NCBI GenBank assembly: GCA_965263045.1
Contig: CBDHGK010000041.1
Location: 2,914,001 to 2,978,000, forward strand
Length of the DNA stretch: 64,000 bases
From: G963664115 sp965263045
GTDB lineage: Bacteria; Acidobacteriota; Terriglobia; 20CM-2-55-15
Direction of reading: 5' to 3'
The notes below the pieces were generated by a model. That model had not been told where the DNA came from and did no database searches. It saw nothing but the letters and a program-made list of their open reading frames with translations. Below, in pieces: positions 53,765 through 62,449 of this stretch (position 1 is the stretch's first letter; each line of letters begins with the position of its first letter). Position numbers and translations under genes: made by a program.

Positions 53765-54150
53765 CAGAGATTCCAGTTACACACTTTCCAGACGTGCTCG
53801 CGCACGCCGCCGCCCACGTGTGTCTTGATCTCAAAAATGCTTCCAAATCGAGCCTCGACCCGCACCGCAGACTCTCTAAAACTGCTGCTCCGGAACCCAC
53901 ACTCCTCGTCGCCACCCCGCCACTCGCCCTTGTCGAGTCCCGTCCCGTGACAATTTCAACCCGCATTCCCGTACTTTCTCCATAGCCCACCGCGTCCGCC
54001 GCAAACGCCACCGGCTTCCTTCAAACGTCGTTATCGAAAGTGCCCGAAAATCTCGTCCCCACGACGCTTTCTCGCTCGGCACTTCCGATGAACGCTAAAT
54101 GTTTATCGGGACCTATCTCCCACCATCTGAAGCGAGAACACGCGTCCAGT

Positions 54151-54549
54151 CTAGCCGGCGAGCCACTCCATCGCTGAGCGACGAGTTCCGAAGTAGGCCG
54201 TCAGGTATGTCGCAGGGCCTTCGGTTGCCGGGGGCGCACCGATCGCCGGCATGCCCGCTGGCACGAGAAAAGCGAATCGTTTCACGCCCGCGGCATTGTA
54301 GCGGGGAATGATGTTCGCGTCCCTCCAGCTCGCGTCCATGCGGTCCATCGGCATGGCGAACGCGAGACCGTCGACAAGCACTCTGGATCGGCCCGTTCGT
54401 TCAACCTCCGACGCGAACTGGGACAACCAGTAGTTGAACTCCCTGCCGCTCATAGTTGCCGTGGAATCGAACCAACGGATCTCGATTGCGTCTTGCTGGG
54501 GCCGGTCGATAACCTCCCCCCAATTGTCTGTGAAGGCGATGCTCGTCAT
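54151..54549 (-). CDS. STAS/SpoIIAA-like protein
   Basis: This 132-residue protein resembles small STAS/SpoIIAA-like proteins, with a strand-rich beginning (IEIRWFDSTATMSGREFNYWLSQFASEVERTGRSRVLVDG), a central strand VKRFAFLVPAGMP and the family-typical ending TAYFGTRRSAMEWLAG. The evidence is pattern-based and moderate; the phosphorylatable Ser position is not certain. GGAGA precedes the ATG and overlaps the stop of the DinB gene 2 bases upstream, so both are one operon. It runs toward IS91-type copy 2, whose boundary is 47 bases past its stop. Confidence 0.6.
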   Translation of the reverse strand: MTSIAFTDNWGEVIDRPQQDAIEIRWFDSTATMSGREFNYWLSQFASEVERTGRSRVLVDGLAFAMPMDRMDASWRDANIIPRYNAAGVKRFAFLVPAGMPAIGAPPATEGPATYLTAYFGTRRSAMEWLAG

Positions 54550-54551
54550 GC

Positions 54552-55061
54552 TCAGTCTCCTGCTTTCATGGCCGCCATGATTTTTTCTGGCGGGCTACTC
54601 TTGCCGATCGTCTTCTGGAGGGCCGCGATGGACCCCATGTGGTAGCCCTCGTGAAATGCGAGGAAGGCGATCCTATCTCGCACGTTCTTTTCTGCGTGCG
54701 CGCCGTCGCCGACAGGTGCGGAGAGGGCCTGTTCGGTCACCGACGTGAGCGTAGCCGTGAATCGCTCGCTCAACCTGTTCCACTTCTCGCTCAGCTCAGC
54801 GGTCGTGGGATAGTCTCCTCCGTCAGTCGCCGGGCTGCTCCCGAACGCGACCTCGTACGGATTGTTATCGGGCTGACCTAATATCTGAAGTCCTTGGTAT
54901 CGATACGAGAGGAGGTGACCCAGGTGCCAGGCGATAGACGGCCCTTCTTCGCTTCGAGCCCGTGTGCGGGATTCAGAATCGGACAGGTCGTGTAGAATCA
55001 ATGGGATGAGTTGGTCGGTAGTGCCAAAGATCTTCATCAGGGGTGCCGCGCTGTTCGTCAT
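54552..55061 (-). CDS. DinB family protein
   Basis: This 169-residue DinB/DUF664-type four-helix protein has SIAWHLGHLLSYR with the first His (near residue 46) and FHEGYHMGSIAALQK with HxxxH (near 137). It has the same length as the DinB protein at 4579-5088 but is a different, distantly related sequence. The three-His site is intact. Substrate unknown, possibly bacillithiol or mycothiol-type chemistry in other phyla. It is divergent from the ECF sigma factor gene and may be under its control (inference). Confidence 0.85.
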   Translation of the reverse strand: MTNSAAPLMKIFGTTDQLIPLILHDLSDSESRTRARSEEGPSIAWHLGHLLSYRYQGLQILGQPDNNPYEVAFGSSPATDGGDYPTTAELSEKWNRLSERFTATLTSVTEQALSAPVGDGAHAEKNVRDRIAFLAFHEGYHMGSIAALQKTIGKSSPPEKIMAAMKAGD

Positions 55062-55225
55062 GACCTGCTCCTGAATTTGAATTCGCTATCCTCTACTCTC
55101 TTGACGAATGACCCCGACGAAAGGATGCGGGTCGACGACAGATCCTTTTCGCCCGTTCGATCGTCTTATGATCATCACCTATTGAGACGTCTCTGGAGAG
55201 ACTTCATCAGATCAGCCCCAAACGC

Positions 55226-56095
55226 ATGGAGACCGACATACAGTCAGCTGCACGAAAGGCTTTCGACGACCTCGTGCGCGACGTCCGTACCGACCTCCAC
55301 CGGTACTGCTCGAGAATGGTCGGCTCGTCCGTCGAGGGCGAAGACGTGGTGCAGGACGTTCTCGCGAAGGCGTTCTATCAACTCTCAGAGCTGGGCGGAG
55401 TCGAGAACCTCCGTGGTTGGCTCTTTAGGGTCGCGCACAACAAGGCGCTCGATCATCTGCGGCGCTATGAGATAAAACACGGAGCTCCGCTCGAATCTGA
55501 GGTAGCGGCCCCGGATGAAGTCGACTTGCTCGAGCGTGCGGAGTTGACGGCGCTGGGATTGTCCTACTTCGCGAAACTGACTCCGATGCAACGCAGCTGC
55601 GTCATCCTGAAGGACGTACTCGACTATTCGCTCGCAGAGATTTCCGAGATTCTCGATTCCAGCCTTTCAGCCACGAAGGGTGCGCTGCACAGGGGTCGCG
55701 CGAGTCTCGGGCGTGAGGCAGGTTCGGCCGGGAGCCGGAAGGCGGCCGTGCTGACCGATGCCGAAGAGGGGTTGCTCTCACGCTACGCCGAGCGATTCAA
55801 TGCCCAAGACTACGACGGTCTACGCGACATGCTGGCAGAGGACGTCCGACTCGAGTTGGTGGGACGCTTCCAGTCTCGAGGGAAACAGCCGACCGGTCGA
55901 TACTACTCCAACTACGGCAAGGTTCCGGAGTGCCGACTCCGGCCCGGGACGATCGAGGGACGCCCTGCGCTGCTGGCCTCCGACGCTCCGGACGAAGCTC
56001 CTAGTTACTTCATTCTGCTTGAGTGGACCCAGCAACGCATTGCTGCGATCCGTGACTATCGCTATGCAAGGCACGTGATGGCCGAAGTCGACTAG
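55226..56095 (+). CDS. ECF-type RNA polymerase sigma factor with SnoaL-like C-terminal domain
   Basis: This 289-residue sigma-70 factor has region 2 (YCSRMVGSSVEGEDVVQDVLAKAFYQLSELGGVENLRGWLFRVAHNKALDHLRR) and region 4 (LTPMQRSCVILKDVLDYSLAEISEILDSSLSATKGALHRGRASLG). Residues ~175-289 form a SnoaL-like extension (LSRYAERFNAQDYDGLRDMLAEDVRLELVGRF). Sigma factors with this tail form a known ECF group, in which the tail affects activity directly and no anti-sigma gene is required; none is seen here. It is divergently transcribed from the DinB-SpoIIAA pair, which may be its target. No strong ribosome site before the ATG. Confidence 0.9.
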   Translation: METDIQSAARKAFDDLVRDVRTDLHRYCSRMVGSSVEGEDVVQDVLAKAFYQLSELGGVENLRGWLFRVAHNKALDHLRRYEIKHGAPLESEVAAPDEVDLLERAELTALGLSYFAKLTPMQRSCVILKDVLDYSLAEISEILDSSLSATKGALHRGRASLGREAGSAGSRKAAVLTDAEEGLLSRYAERFNAQDYDGLRDMLAEDVRLELVGRFQSRGKQPTGRYYSNYGKVPECRLRPGTIEGRPALLASDAPDEAPSYFILLEWTQQRIAAIRDYRYARHVMAEVD

Positions 56096-56125
56096 CCCCA
56101 AAACAAGCGCATAACCAGTGGACAA

Positions 56126-56144
56126 ACGGCCGGTTCACGGCCGT
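56126..56144 (+). terminator. hairpin after the sigma factor gene
   Basis: A perfect 7-bp stem ACGGCCG/CGGCCGT with a GTTCA loop starts 30 bases past the stop. The following bases are AAAATT, so there is no T-run; termination in the plus direction is uncertain. It could also belong to the neighbouring IS. Confidence 0.4.
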
Positions 56145-56295
56145 AAAATTGGAGGCATAAGCTCCCGTTCCCAGATCGCTTTTTCCAGGTATGCGGTTCG
56201 TGTTGTATCTGTTTCAGTTGCCGCCTCGCCGTGTCTGTTTGAAGGGTTGAAAGAAACCGGGACCTCGACCGCCCGGGCTCAGATCCATGATCGGG

Positions 56296-57828
56296 TCAGC
56301 ATCGCAGAGGTTGACGCAACACATCCACGGCACGAAACAAGACTGGCAACCACGGGTTCCAGGCCATCAGCCGGAAGACGATGCGCCGACCAGTACGCAC
56401 GAGCTGGCAAGGCACGAGCATGAAGGCGTTCAGGAACGTTTTGAACTCCATGCGTAGCACGGTCTGCTTCTCGGCCTGATACTTCTGGCCCCAACGTCCG
56501 GTTTCGGGCAGCAATAACGCAAACCACGCCTTCAGTGTCCAGGCCAGTGAGGCCATCACCATGTAGGCCCAGTTGCTGGTCTGATCCCCGACCGGCATCC
56601 CCAAGGCGTGTACGCCGTTCTTGAGCTGCTCAATAAGATTCTCTTGATTGCACCGTTGATTCGCACGCATCACGATCTGGTCCGCAGGATCCGCACGGTT
56701 GGTAATGTAGAAGAAGTACCGGATGTCGTCGAACAACACCTGCTCCCCTTTGGCCACCGACAGATTCTTTCGCACCACAACGACGCGGTAGTCCCGATCG
56801 CAGGCTCCGGGCCGATACGCAAACTCGGCCACATCCTCGCCCCGCAAGCGGATATTCTCAAAGTCACGCTCCCGAACGATCCGTTCCTTGACCTTGTCGG
56901 GACGCTGGCGGGGTTGGCTGGCTACCTCGTACTTGGCGGGACGTTCCAGGCGCGCCCAGCAGTCCGGCTCCAATTGGTCGGCCCGGGCCACCAGGTTTTT
57001 CATCGCGTCGATGCCGAAGATGAAGCCCACGCCCTGGTCGTCCCATCCATCCAAATACCGGGTCTGGCTGAAGTCGGTGTCCCCGCGCAGCAGGATCTGA
57101 TCGAACCCCGCACGCTGGCACAACGCGATTGCCTGATCGAACCGTTTGGCCGCTCCCTCATGCGAGGGCCGGTTGCCGCTCCGGTTCACCAGGTATAACG
57201 GTTCGGCCGTGTTCGCCAGCGAAATCAACAGTGGGTGATAACCCCATGTCCCGTCGTAGGCCACGTCCATCCCGTCTTTGCATTCTCCGGTGGTTGGGGC
57301 CAATGTCCCGTCCGCCTCCAGAACCGCTTCCTCGAAAAACGCATCGGGCTGCTGGCGCCAGACTTTCAGCCGCACTTTATTGAACGTGTCCATCAGCGAC
57401 TCCACGTCGTCTTCCTCAAATCGCCGGCAGAAGTCTCCCGCCGTGGTCGGATCCGGAATCCGCTGTGCTCCCAACGCGTCCAGATACACTTCGTCATTGC
57501 GCCGCAGTTCGATATCTTCCATACACGTGCCCCCACTCAACGCGTTGTAGGCGATGTTCAACACGTGATCCGATTCCTGGTAGGGCAGATGCCGCTTCAG
57601 CACATGCACGTCCTTGTCGATGGCTTCGATCAGTCCGGTCCGCCGCGCCACCTGATGCATCATTCCGATGCCGCCCACCGACAGACCCCTCATCCGGTCT
57701 CCCATCTCGTACCGGATGTTGCGCGCCGACAGCATCGGCTTCGCCTGATCTTTCCAATTCCGATCCCCAAGCCGACGCTCAATTCGCCGCTTGCGGTTCC
57801 TCATGTTCTTGCGCGTATAATCGTTCAT
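56296..57828 (-). CDS. IS1380-family DDE transposase
   Basis: This 510-residue transposase begins MNDYTRKNMRNRKRRIERRL and carries the IS4/IS1380 superfamily blocks: AVLEADGTLAPTTGE (first Asp), ILLRGDTDFSQTRYLDGW (second Asp) and FFYITNRADPADQIVMRANQRCNQENLIEQLKNGVHALGMP with the catalytic Glu in a Y-x-x-R-like context. AAGGAGG lies just before the ATG at 57828; the frame is open 16 codons further. I could not fix the element's terminal repeats, so only the coding region is given. The frame is intact. Confidence 0.9.
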   Translation of the reverse strand: MNDYTRKNMRNRKRRIERRLGDRNWKDQAKPMLSARNIRYEMGDRMRGLSVGGIGMMHQVARRTGLIEAIDKDVHVLKRHLPYQESDHVLNIAYNALSGGTCMEDIELRRNDEVYLDALGAQRIPDPTTAGDFCRRFEEDDVESLMDTFNKVRLKVWRQQPDAFFEEAVLEADGTLAPTTGECKDGMDVAYDGTWGYHPLLISLANTAEPLYLVNRSGNRPSHEGAAKRFDQAIALCQRAGFDQILLRGDTDFSQTRYLDGWDDQGVGFIFGIDAMKNLVARADQLEPDCWARLERPAKYEVASQPRQRPDKVKERIVRERDFENIRLRGEDVAEFAYRPGACDRDYRVVVVRKNLSVAKGEQVLFDDIRYFFYITNRADPADQIVMRANQRCNQENLIEQLKNGVHALGMPVGDQTSNWAYMVMASLAWTLKAWFALLLPETGRWGQKYQAEKQTVLRMEFKTFLNAFMLVPCQLVRTGRRIVFRLMAWNPWLPVLFRAVDVLRQPLRC

Positions 57829-58093
57829 CTGAAATGCCTCCTTCTCCAAAGAATCTGTCCAAGGTTTTTTTCGCACGGAGAGGGGGCATTTCGGGTACTT
57901 CGGCGGTTATTCCACTTTCAATTCCTCATCAATCACGCTTGTTCAGGGACTAGCACAGGGTTGTCCCGCCGAATAACCCGGTGAGCTTCAAAGCCACACG
58001 TTCCGACGGCAGGGTCGTGACCAAGTACACTATCTGGCCGCGTGGGGCTTTTCGGTCGTCACTAGGCGACAAGGGTGGATCTATTTCATGGTT

Positions 58094-58279
58094 TCAGGCC
58101 CCACGATCCGCCTCTCTATGGATGAGCCCGAGGAGCAATCCGAACACTCCGAATTGCACTGCCAGATAGCCCGTCTCCATGGCAATGAACAAGGGGGCAT
58201 TCACAATCGACTGCTTCGCCACGAAAGCCAGGACATGTGAAGTCCAAAAGAACGGACCGACGATGGTTACGAACTTCAA
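58094..58279 (-). pseudogene. possible membrane-protein fragment
   Basis: A 61-codon frame with two hydrophobic stretches (VGPFFWTSHVLAFVAKQSIVNAPLFI and GYLAVQFGVFGLLLGLIH). It may be the end of a small inner-membrane protein whose upstream part is replaced by the palindromic repeat at 58281-58329. No family recognised and no ribosome site. The rest of the 57829-58525 gap shows nothing. Confidence 0.3.
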
Positions 58280-58280
58280 C

Positions 58281-58329
58281 CCTCGAGGGTTTATTCATTC
58301 AGTTCCGCAAGGTCGGTAAACCCTTGGCG
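58281..58329. repeat. 49-bp palindromic repeat, copy B
   Basis: CCTCGAGGGTTTATTC...GGTAAACCCTTGGCG, closely related to copy A (46468-46517), with the same GGGTTTA/TAAACCC arms. Here it is not next to an IS end. Confidence 0.75.
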
Positions 58330-58525
58330 AGAAAAAGAGGAACTATTACACGATTCTGACCAAACCCCACCTTAATCAGTGCAATAACGGCGAATCGAAC
58401 TGAGAAAGACACGAATCGAGACCTGTTGGAGCCCCAGGACACCGCAAGGGGATTCACACGCATTGTATGGTAGCTCCCAAGAACTATGCCTGCTGAGGAT
58501 GAAGATTGAAGGATAGAATTGGCGC

Positions 58526-59815
58526 ATGTTGGAAGCCGAATGGGAGAAGATGCTCGCCACAGATCGACTAAGCGTGTGGCACCCGTACGCGTCGATGCCG
58601 GGACAAACTCCGGTCTTCCCCGTAGTCTCCGCCGAGGGAGTTCGTCTGCGCCTGGCGGACGGTAGTGAGCTCATTGACGGTATGGCCTCTTGGTGGAGCA
58701 GCATCCACGGCTACAGCCATCCTGTTCTGAATCAAGCTGTCGAAGGCCAGCTTGCCTCCATGGCCCATGTGATGTTCGGTGGGCTCACCCACGAGCCTGC
58801 GATCCGACTTGCAAAGAGTTTGATAGACATCACGCCGACGGGACTGGATTCGGTGTTCTTTTCGGACTCCGGCTCTGTGTCGGTCGAGGTTGCGATAAAG
58901 ATGGCGATCCAATTTCAATCTGCACGGAGCAAGGGCCGTAAGCAGAAGCTCTTGGCATTGCGGGGTGCCTACCATGGCGATACCTTTGGTGCCATGGCGG
59001 TCTGCGATCCGATCGCGGGCATGCACAATCTCTTCTCTAGCGTCCTGACACCTCACTTCTTTGCCGATCGCCCCGGCGTGCGTTTTGGGGAACGGTGGGA
59101 TCCATCGGACATGGACTCTCTCGCTTCGTTGATCGAAAGACACGCTGACGAAATCGCTGCAGTGATATTAGAGCCCATTGTCCAAGGTGCCGGGGGGATG
59201 TGGTTCTATCATCCTGAATATCTGAGAACAGTTCGGCGGCTATGTGATGAACATGACACTCTACTAATCGCCGACGAGATTGCAACGGGCTTCGGTCGGA
59301 GCGGCAGGCTTTTCGCGTGCGAGCACGCAGGTATCTCCCCAGACATCCTTTGCCTGGGTAAGGCCCTGACTGGAGGTTACATGACCCTCGCTGCAACGTT
59401 AGCGACACGAAGTGTGGCCGAAACGATATCGGGCCAAGCTGGCGATGCGTTCATGCACGGTCCGACGTTTATGGGGAACCCGTTGGCCTGTGCGGTAGCT
59501 GGTGCGAATATCGAGTTGCTGTTTTCATGGGACTGGCAGGACGCCGTCGGCAGAATTGAAAACCAACTGCGCAGTGAACTGCAGCCTTGCGATGAACTGC
59601 CGCAAGTTGCCGATGTGCGCGTCTTAGGCGCTGTAGGCGTTGTCGAACTTCGAAATCCAGTGGACATGCACACCGCACCTCACGAGTTCGTGAGGCGAGG
59701 TGTGTGGGTTCGTCCTTTCAATAATCTCGTATACGTGATGCCTCCCTACGTGATTAGCCGTGCAGATTTGTCGCGCCTCACAACGGCGATCCACGAAGTC
59801 ATAAGCATTCTATAA
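58526..59815 (+). CDS. bioA: adenosylmethionine-8-amino-7-oxononanoate aminotransferase
   Basis: This 429-residue class III aminotransferase is the DAPA synthase of biotin synthesis, converting KAPA to DAPA with SAM as amino donor. The start is W-H-P-Y (VWHPYASMPGQTPVFPV), the family's typical opening, followed by GMASWWSSIHGYSHP, the SAM/KAPA-binding WWS block. The PLP lysine is in CLGKALTGGYMTLAATL. Supporting blocks are LALRGAYHGDTFGAMAVCDP and FMHGPTFMGNPLACAVA. Length matches BioA (~430). No other bio genes are nearby, so the pathway genes must be elsewhere. The IS91-type copy 3 begins 127 bases past its stop. Confidence 0.95.
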   Translation: MLEAEWEKMLATDRLSVWHPYASMPGQTPVFPVVSAEGVRLRLADGSELIDGMASWWSSIHGYSHPVLNQAVEGQLASMAHVMFGGLTHEPAIRLAKSLIDITPTGLDSVFFSDSGSVSVEVAIKMAIQFQSARSKGRKQKLLALRGAYHGDTFGAMAVCDPIAGMHNLFSSVLTPHFFADRPGVRFGERWDPSDMDSLASLIERHADEIAAVILEPIVQGAGGMWFYHPEYLRTVRRLCDEHDTLLIADEIATGFGRSGRLFACEHAGISPDILCLGKALTGGYMTLAATLATRSVAETISGQAGDAFMHGPTFMGNPLACAVAGANIELLFSWDWQDAVGRIENQLRSELQPCDELPQVADVRVLGAVGVVELRNPVDMHTAPHEFVRRGVWVRPFNNLVYVMPPYVISRADLSRLTTAIHEVISIL

Positions 59816-60281
59816 AAGCGCAAAGCGACCGCGGCAATACTCTAAGGTCCTCAGAAGTCGACTGCAGGACTACAGTGGATCGTGCTCTAAGAGTTGGGCT
59901 TCTCGGAAACCTGGTATTGCTTCCCGATGATTACTCCAGAAAAACATTTAGCGTTCATCGGAAGTGCCGAGCGAGAAAGCGTCGTGGGGACGAGATTTTC
60001 GGGCACTTTCGATAACGACGTTTGAAGGAAGCCGGTGGCGTTTGCGGCGGACGCGGTGGGCTATGGAGAAAGTACGGGAATGCGGGTTGAAATTGTCACG
60101 GGACGGGACTCGACAAGGGCGAGTGGCGGGGTGGCGACGAGGAGTGTGGGTTCCGGAGCAGCAGTTTTAGAGAGTCTGCGGTGCGGGTCGAGGCTCGATT
60201 TGGAAGCATTTTTGAGATCAAGACACACGTGGGCGGCGGCGTGCGCGAGCACGTCTGGAAAGTGTGTAACTGGAATCTCTG

Positions 60282-61463
60282 CTACGACGTATCTGCAAAG
60301 CATATGGAAGTGAAGCTCCATGCGATCTGCGCAGCGGTCAGCCTCTCGATGACCTTCATCGGGGTCTGACAGACGGGACATAACCCGGCCGAGTCGCTCG
60401 CAGGGGCTTCCTCGTGAGGATCGGTCGACGCCATTCCTAACAAACGATGACAAAGTTCCATGGATGCGGAACGTTGTGCGTTCGCCATGAAACCGAAATG
60501 TCGGATGCGGACAAAACCTTTCGGCAGCACGTGGAGGAGGAAGCGGCGGATGAACTCGGCGGCGGAAACCGTCATCGTTCTTGATTTGTTGCCACGCGCG
60601 TAATCCCGCCAACGGAACGTGACCTGGCCGCCGTCGAAGGACAACAATCGATGATTGGAGATGGCAACACGGTGGGTATAGCGTCCGAGATAGCGTAATA
60701 CCTGTTCGGGCCCACCGAATGCCGGCTTCGCATAGACGATCCAAGGTTGGCGAAATAACGGTCGCAGGAAAGCCGCGAAGCTCTTCGGTTCGGATAACTG
60801 CTGGATCTGTCCCGCGAAGGTCAGGCACTCTCTGCGAAACGCCTTCCGCAATCCGTCAACGAACTTTCCCCGGAATATTTTCCCCAGAACCTTTACAGGC
60901 AGGAAGAAAGGGTAGCGCGGCCGAATCCATCGCGAACGGTCCGGTGCGATTCCACCGGCGGGAACGACGCAGTGGAGGTGAGGATGAAACAGCACGTTTT
61001 GTCCCCATGTGTGCAGGATGAGGAAGAAGCCGATCTCGGCGCCAAGGTGTTTGGGATTTCTCGCGACCTCCCGCAGCGTCTCGGCCACGGTGCGGAACAG
61101 CAGGTTATAGAGTTCAACCGGATTCTGCAGGACAAGCGCATGTAGTTCCTTTGGCAGCGTGAACACGACATGGAAGTATCGTGTCGCGAGAAGTTCACGT
61201 TCTCTGGCTGCGATCCAGCGCTGACGCGCCTGAGTCTGGCATTTCGGACAATGGCGATTACGGCATGAGTTGTAGGAGATGGTCCCCTCGCCCCCACATC
61301 GCGGGCAGGCATCGATATGACCGCCAAGAGCGGCTGTTCGGCAACGCACGATGGCATGCATCACCTTCAGCTGCTGGAAATCGATTCTGTTTCGATGACG
61401 GTCGATGAAGTCGTTGCCCCGCGCGCGCAGGATGTCGGCCACCTCCACGGCGGACCGCGTCAT
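60282..61463 (-). CDS. IS91-family transposase, copy 3
   Basis: As in copy 1, except Ile for Val in RQPWIVYAKPAFGG. Zinc ribbon, HPHLH and the Tyr pair are intact. Start overlaps the integrase stop. Confidence 0.93.
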   Translation of the reverse strand: MTRSAVEVADILRARGNDFIDRHRNRIDFQQLKVMHAIVRCRTAALGGHIDACPRCGGEGTISYNSCRNRHCPKCQTQARQRWIAARERELLATRYFHVVFTLPKELHALVLQNPVELYNLLFRTVAETLREVARNPKHLGAEIGFFLILHTWGQNVLFHPHLHCVVPAGGIAPDRSRWIRPRYPFFLPVKVLGKIFRGKFVDGLRKAFRRECLTFAGQIQQLSEPKSFAAFLRPLFRQPWIVYAKPAFGGPEQVLRYLGRYTHRVAISNHRLLSFDGGQVTFRWRDYARGNKSRTMTVSAAEFIRRFLLHVLPKGFVRIRHFGFMANAQRSASMELCHRLLGMASTDPHEEAPASDSAGLCPVCQTPMKVIERLTAAQIAWSFTSICFADTS

Positions 61464-62356
61464 TGTTTCTGCTTCCTTTTTCTGGAGCGCTTCACCGTAT
61501 CGAGCCTGGAAACCGGCAGGGTCTCTACGGGATTGGCGACCGTCTGCAAATGACGGCGAGACAAGTGCAGATAGACGCTGGTGGCTCGCAGGTCCGAGTG
61601 ACCCATCAACATCTGAATGGTGCGCAGATCGGTGCCATTCTCCAGTAGGTGGGTGGCCCAGCTGTGACGCAGCGTGTGCGGCGATACACGCTTCTTGATT
61701 CCGGCACGTTTCGCCGCATTTTGTACCGCCAACCACACGCACTTGGACGTGAGGGGTTTGTCGGCACGCCAGTTGTCGACCATGCCGGGAAACAAATAGG
61801 TCCCAGGCTTCATCCAGAGCCAGTACTCCCGTAGTGTATTCAGCAGCTTTGGCGGCAATGGCACATCGCGATCCCGGTTGCGCTTGCCCTGACGGATGTG
61901 GATGATCATGCGCTGGCTATCGATGTCCTGGACCTTCAACCCGATCAACTCGGCCCGACGCATTCCAGTGGCATACAAGGTCATCAGCATCGTGTAATCG
62001 AGCAGGTTGTTTGCGGAGCCGATCAGTTGGGTGACCTCCTCTTTGCTCAGAACAGTCGGCAGTCGCTTCGGCATCTTGGGATACGGGAGATCCAGCTTCA
62101 GGTATGGACGCCGTAGCGTCTTCACAAAGAAGAATCGCAGCGCGGCAATGTGCAGACCTACAGTCTTGATCGCGAGCTTTCGCTCCTGGATCAAATGCAA
62201 CTGATACTGCCGCAGGTGTTGCTGGCTGAGACGATCGGGGCGCGTGCCAAAATAGCGAGCGAAGTCTTCAACGACTCGCAGATAGGTTCGGATTGTTGTT
62301 GGAGAGAAATTGCGGCGCTGGAGTTCTTCCAGCATCCGTTTCCGCAAATCAGTCAT
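61460..62356 (-). CDS. tyrosine recombinase of the IS, copy 3
   Basis: Identical in protein to the other two copies, with all catalytic residues present. Start at ATG 62356 after AAGGAGG. Confidence 0.93.
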   Translation of the reverse strand: MTDLRKRMLEELQRRNFSPTTIRTYLRVVEDFARYFGTRPDRLSQQHLRQYQLHLIQERKLAIKTVGLHIAALRFFFVKTLRRPYLKLDLPYPKMPKRLPTVLSKEEVTQLIGSANNLLDYTMLMTLYATGMRRAELIGLKVQDIDSQRMIIHIRQGKRNRDRDVPLPPKLLNTLREYWLWMKPGTYLFPGMVDNWRADKPLTSKCVWLAVQNAAKRAGIKKRVSPHTLRHSWATHLLENGTDLRTIQMLMGHSDLRATSVYLHLSRRHLQTVANPVETLPVSRLDTVKRSRKRKQKQ

Positions 62357-62449
62357 GTGGGCCTCCTTTGAGGCCCACACTCTACAGTCTGACGATCACC
62401 CCTCGGTCAGCCCACGCGCAGCGTCCGCCGCGCCAGCGGCTTCGTTCAA

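Larger units (their letters stand above)
51596..54104 (+). mobile_element. IS91-type element with tyrosine recombinase, copy 2 (plus)
   Basis: 2509 bp in the opposite orientation to copies 1 and 3. Inverted repeats at 51596-51636 and 53985-54025 (41 bp, imperfect); tail 54026-54104. The tail contains AAGTGCC and GGCACTT, a pair of inverted arms, and CGTCGT/ACGACG. It lies between the ADOP permease and the SpoIIAA-like gene, abutting the copy-C palindrome on its left. Confidence 0.93.

Noticed and set aside
53218..53985. 255-codon frame in the IS beside the transposase (present in all three copies)
   Set aside because: Overlaps the transposase in another frame. Identical across copies only because the elements are near-identical. 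No domain or start site.
56200..58000. Terminal inverted repeats of the IS1380 element
   Set aside because: Flanks on both sides of the transposase were compared by eye and no convincing inverted pair was found, so boundaries are not given.
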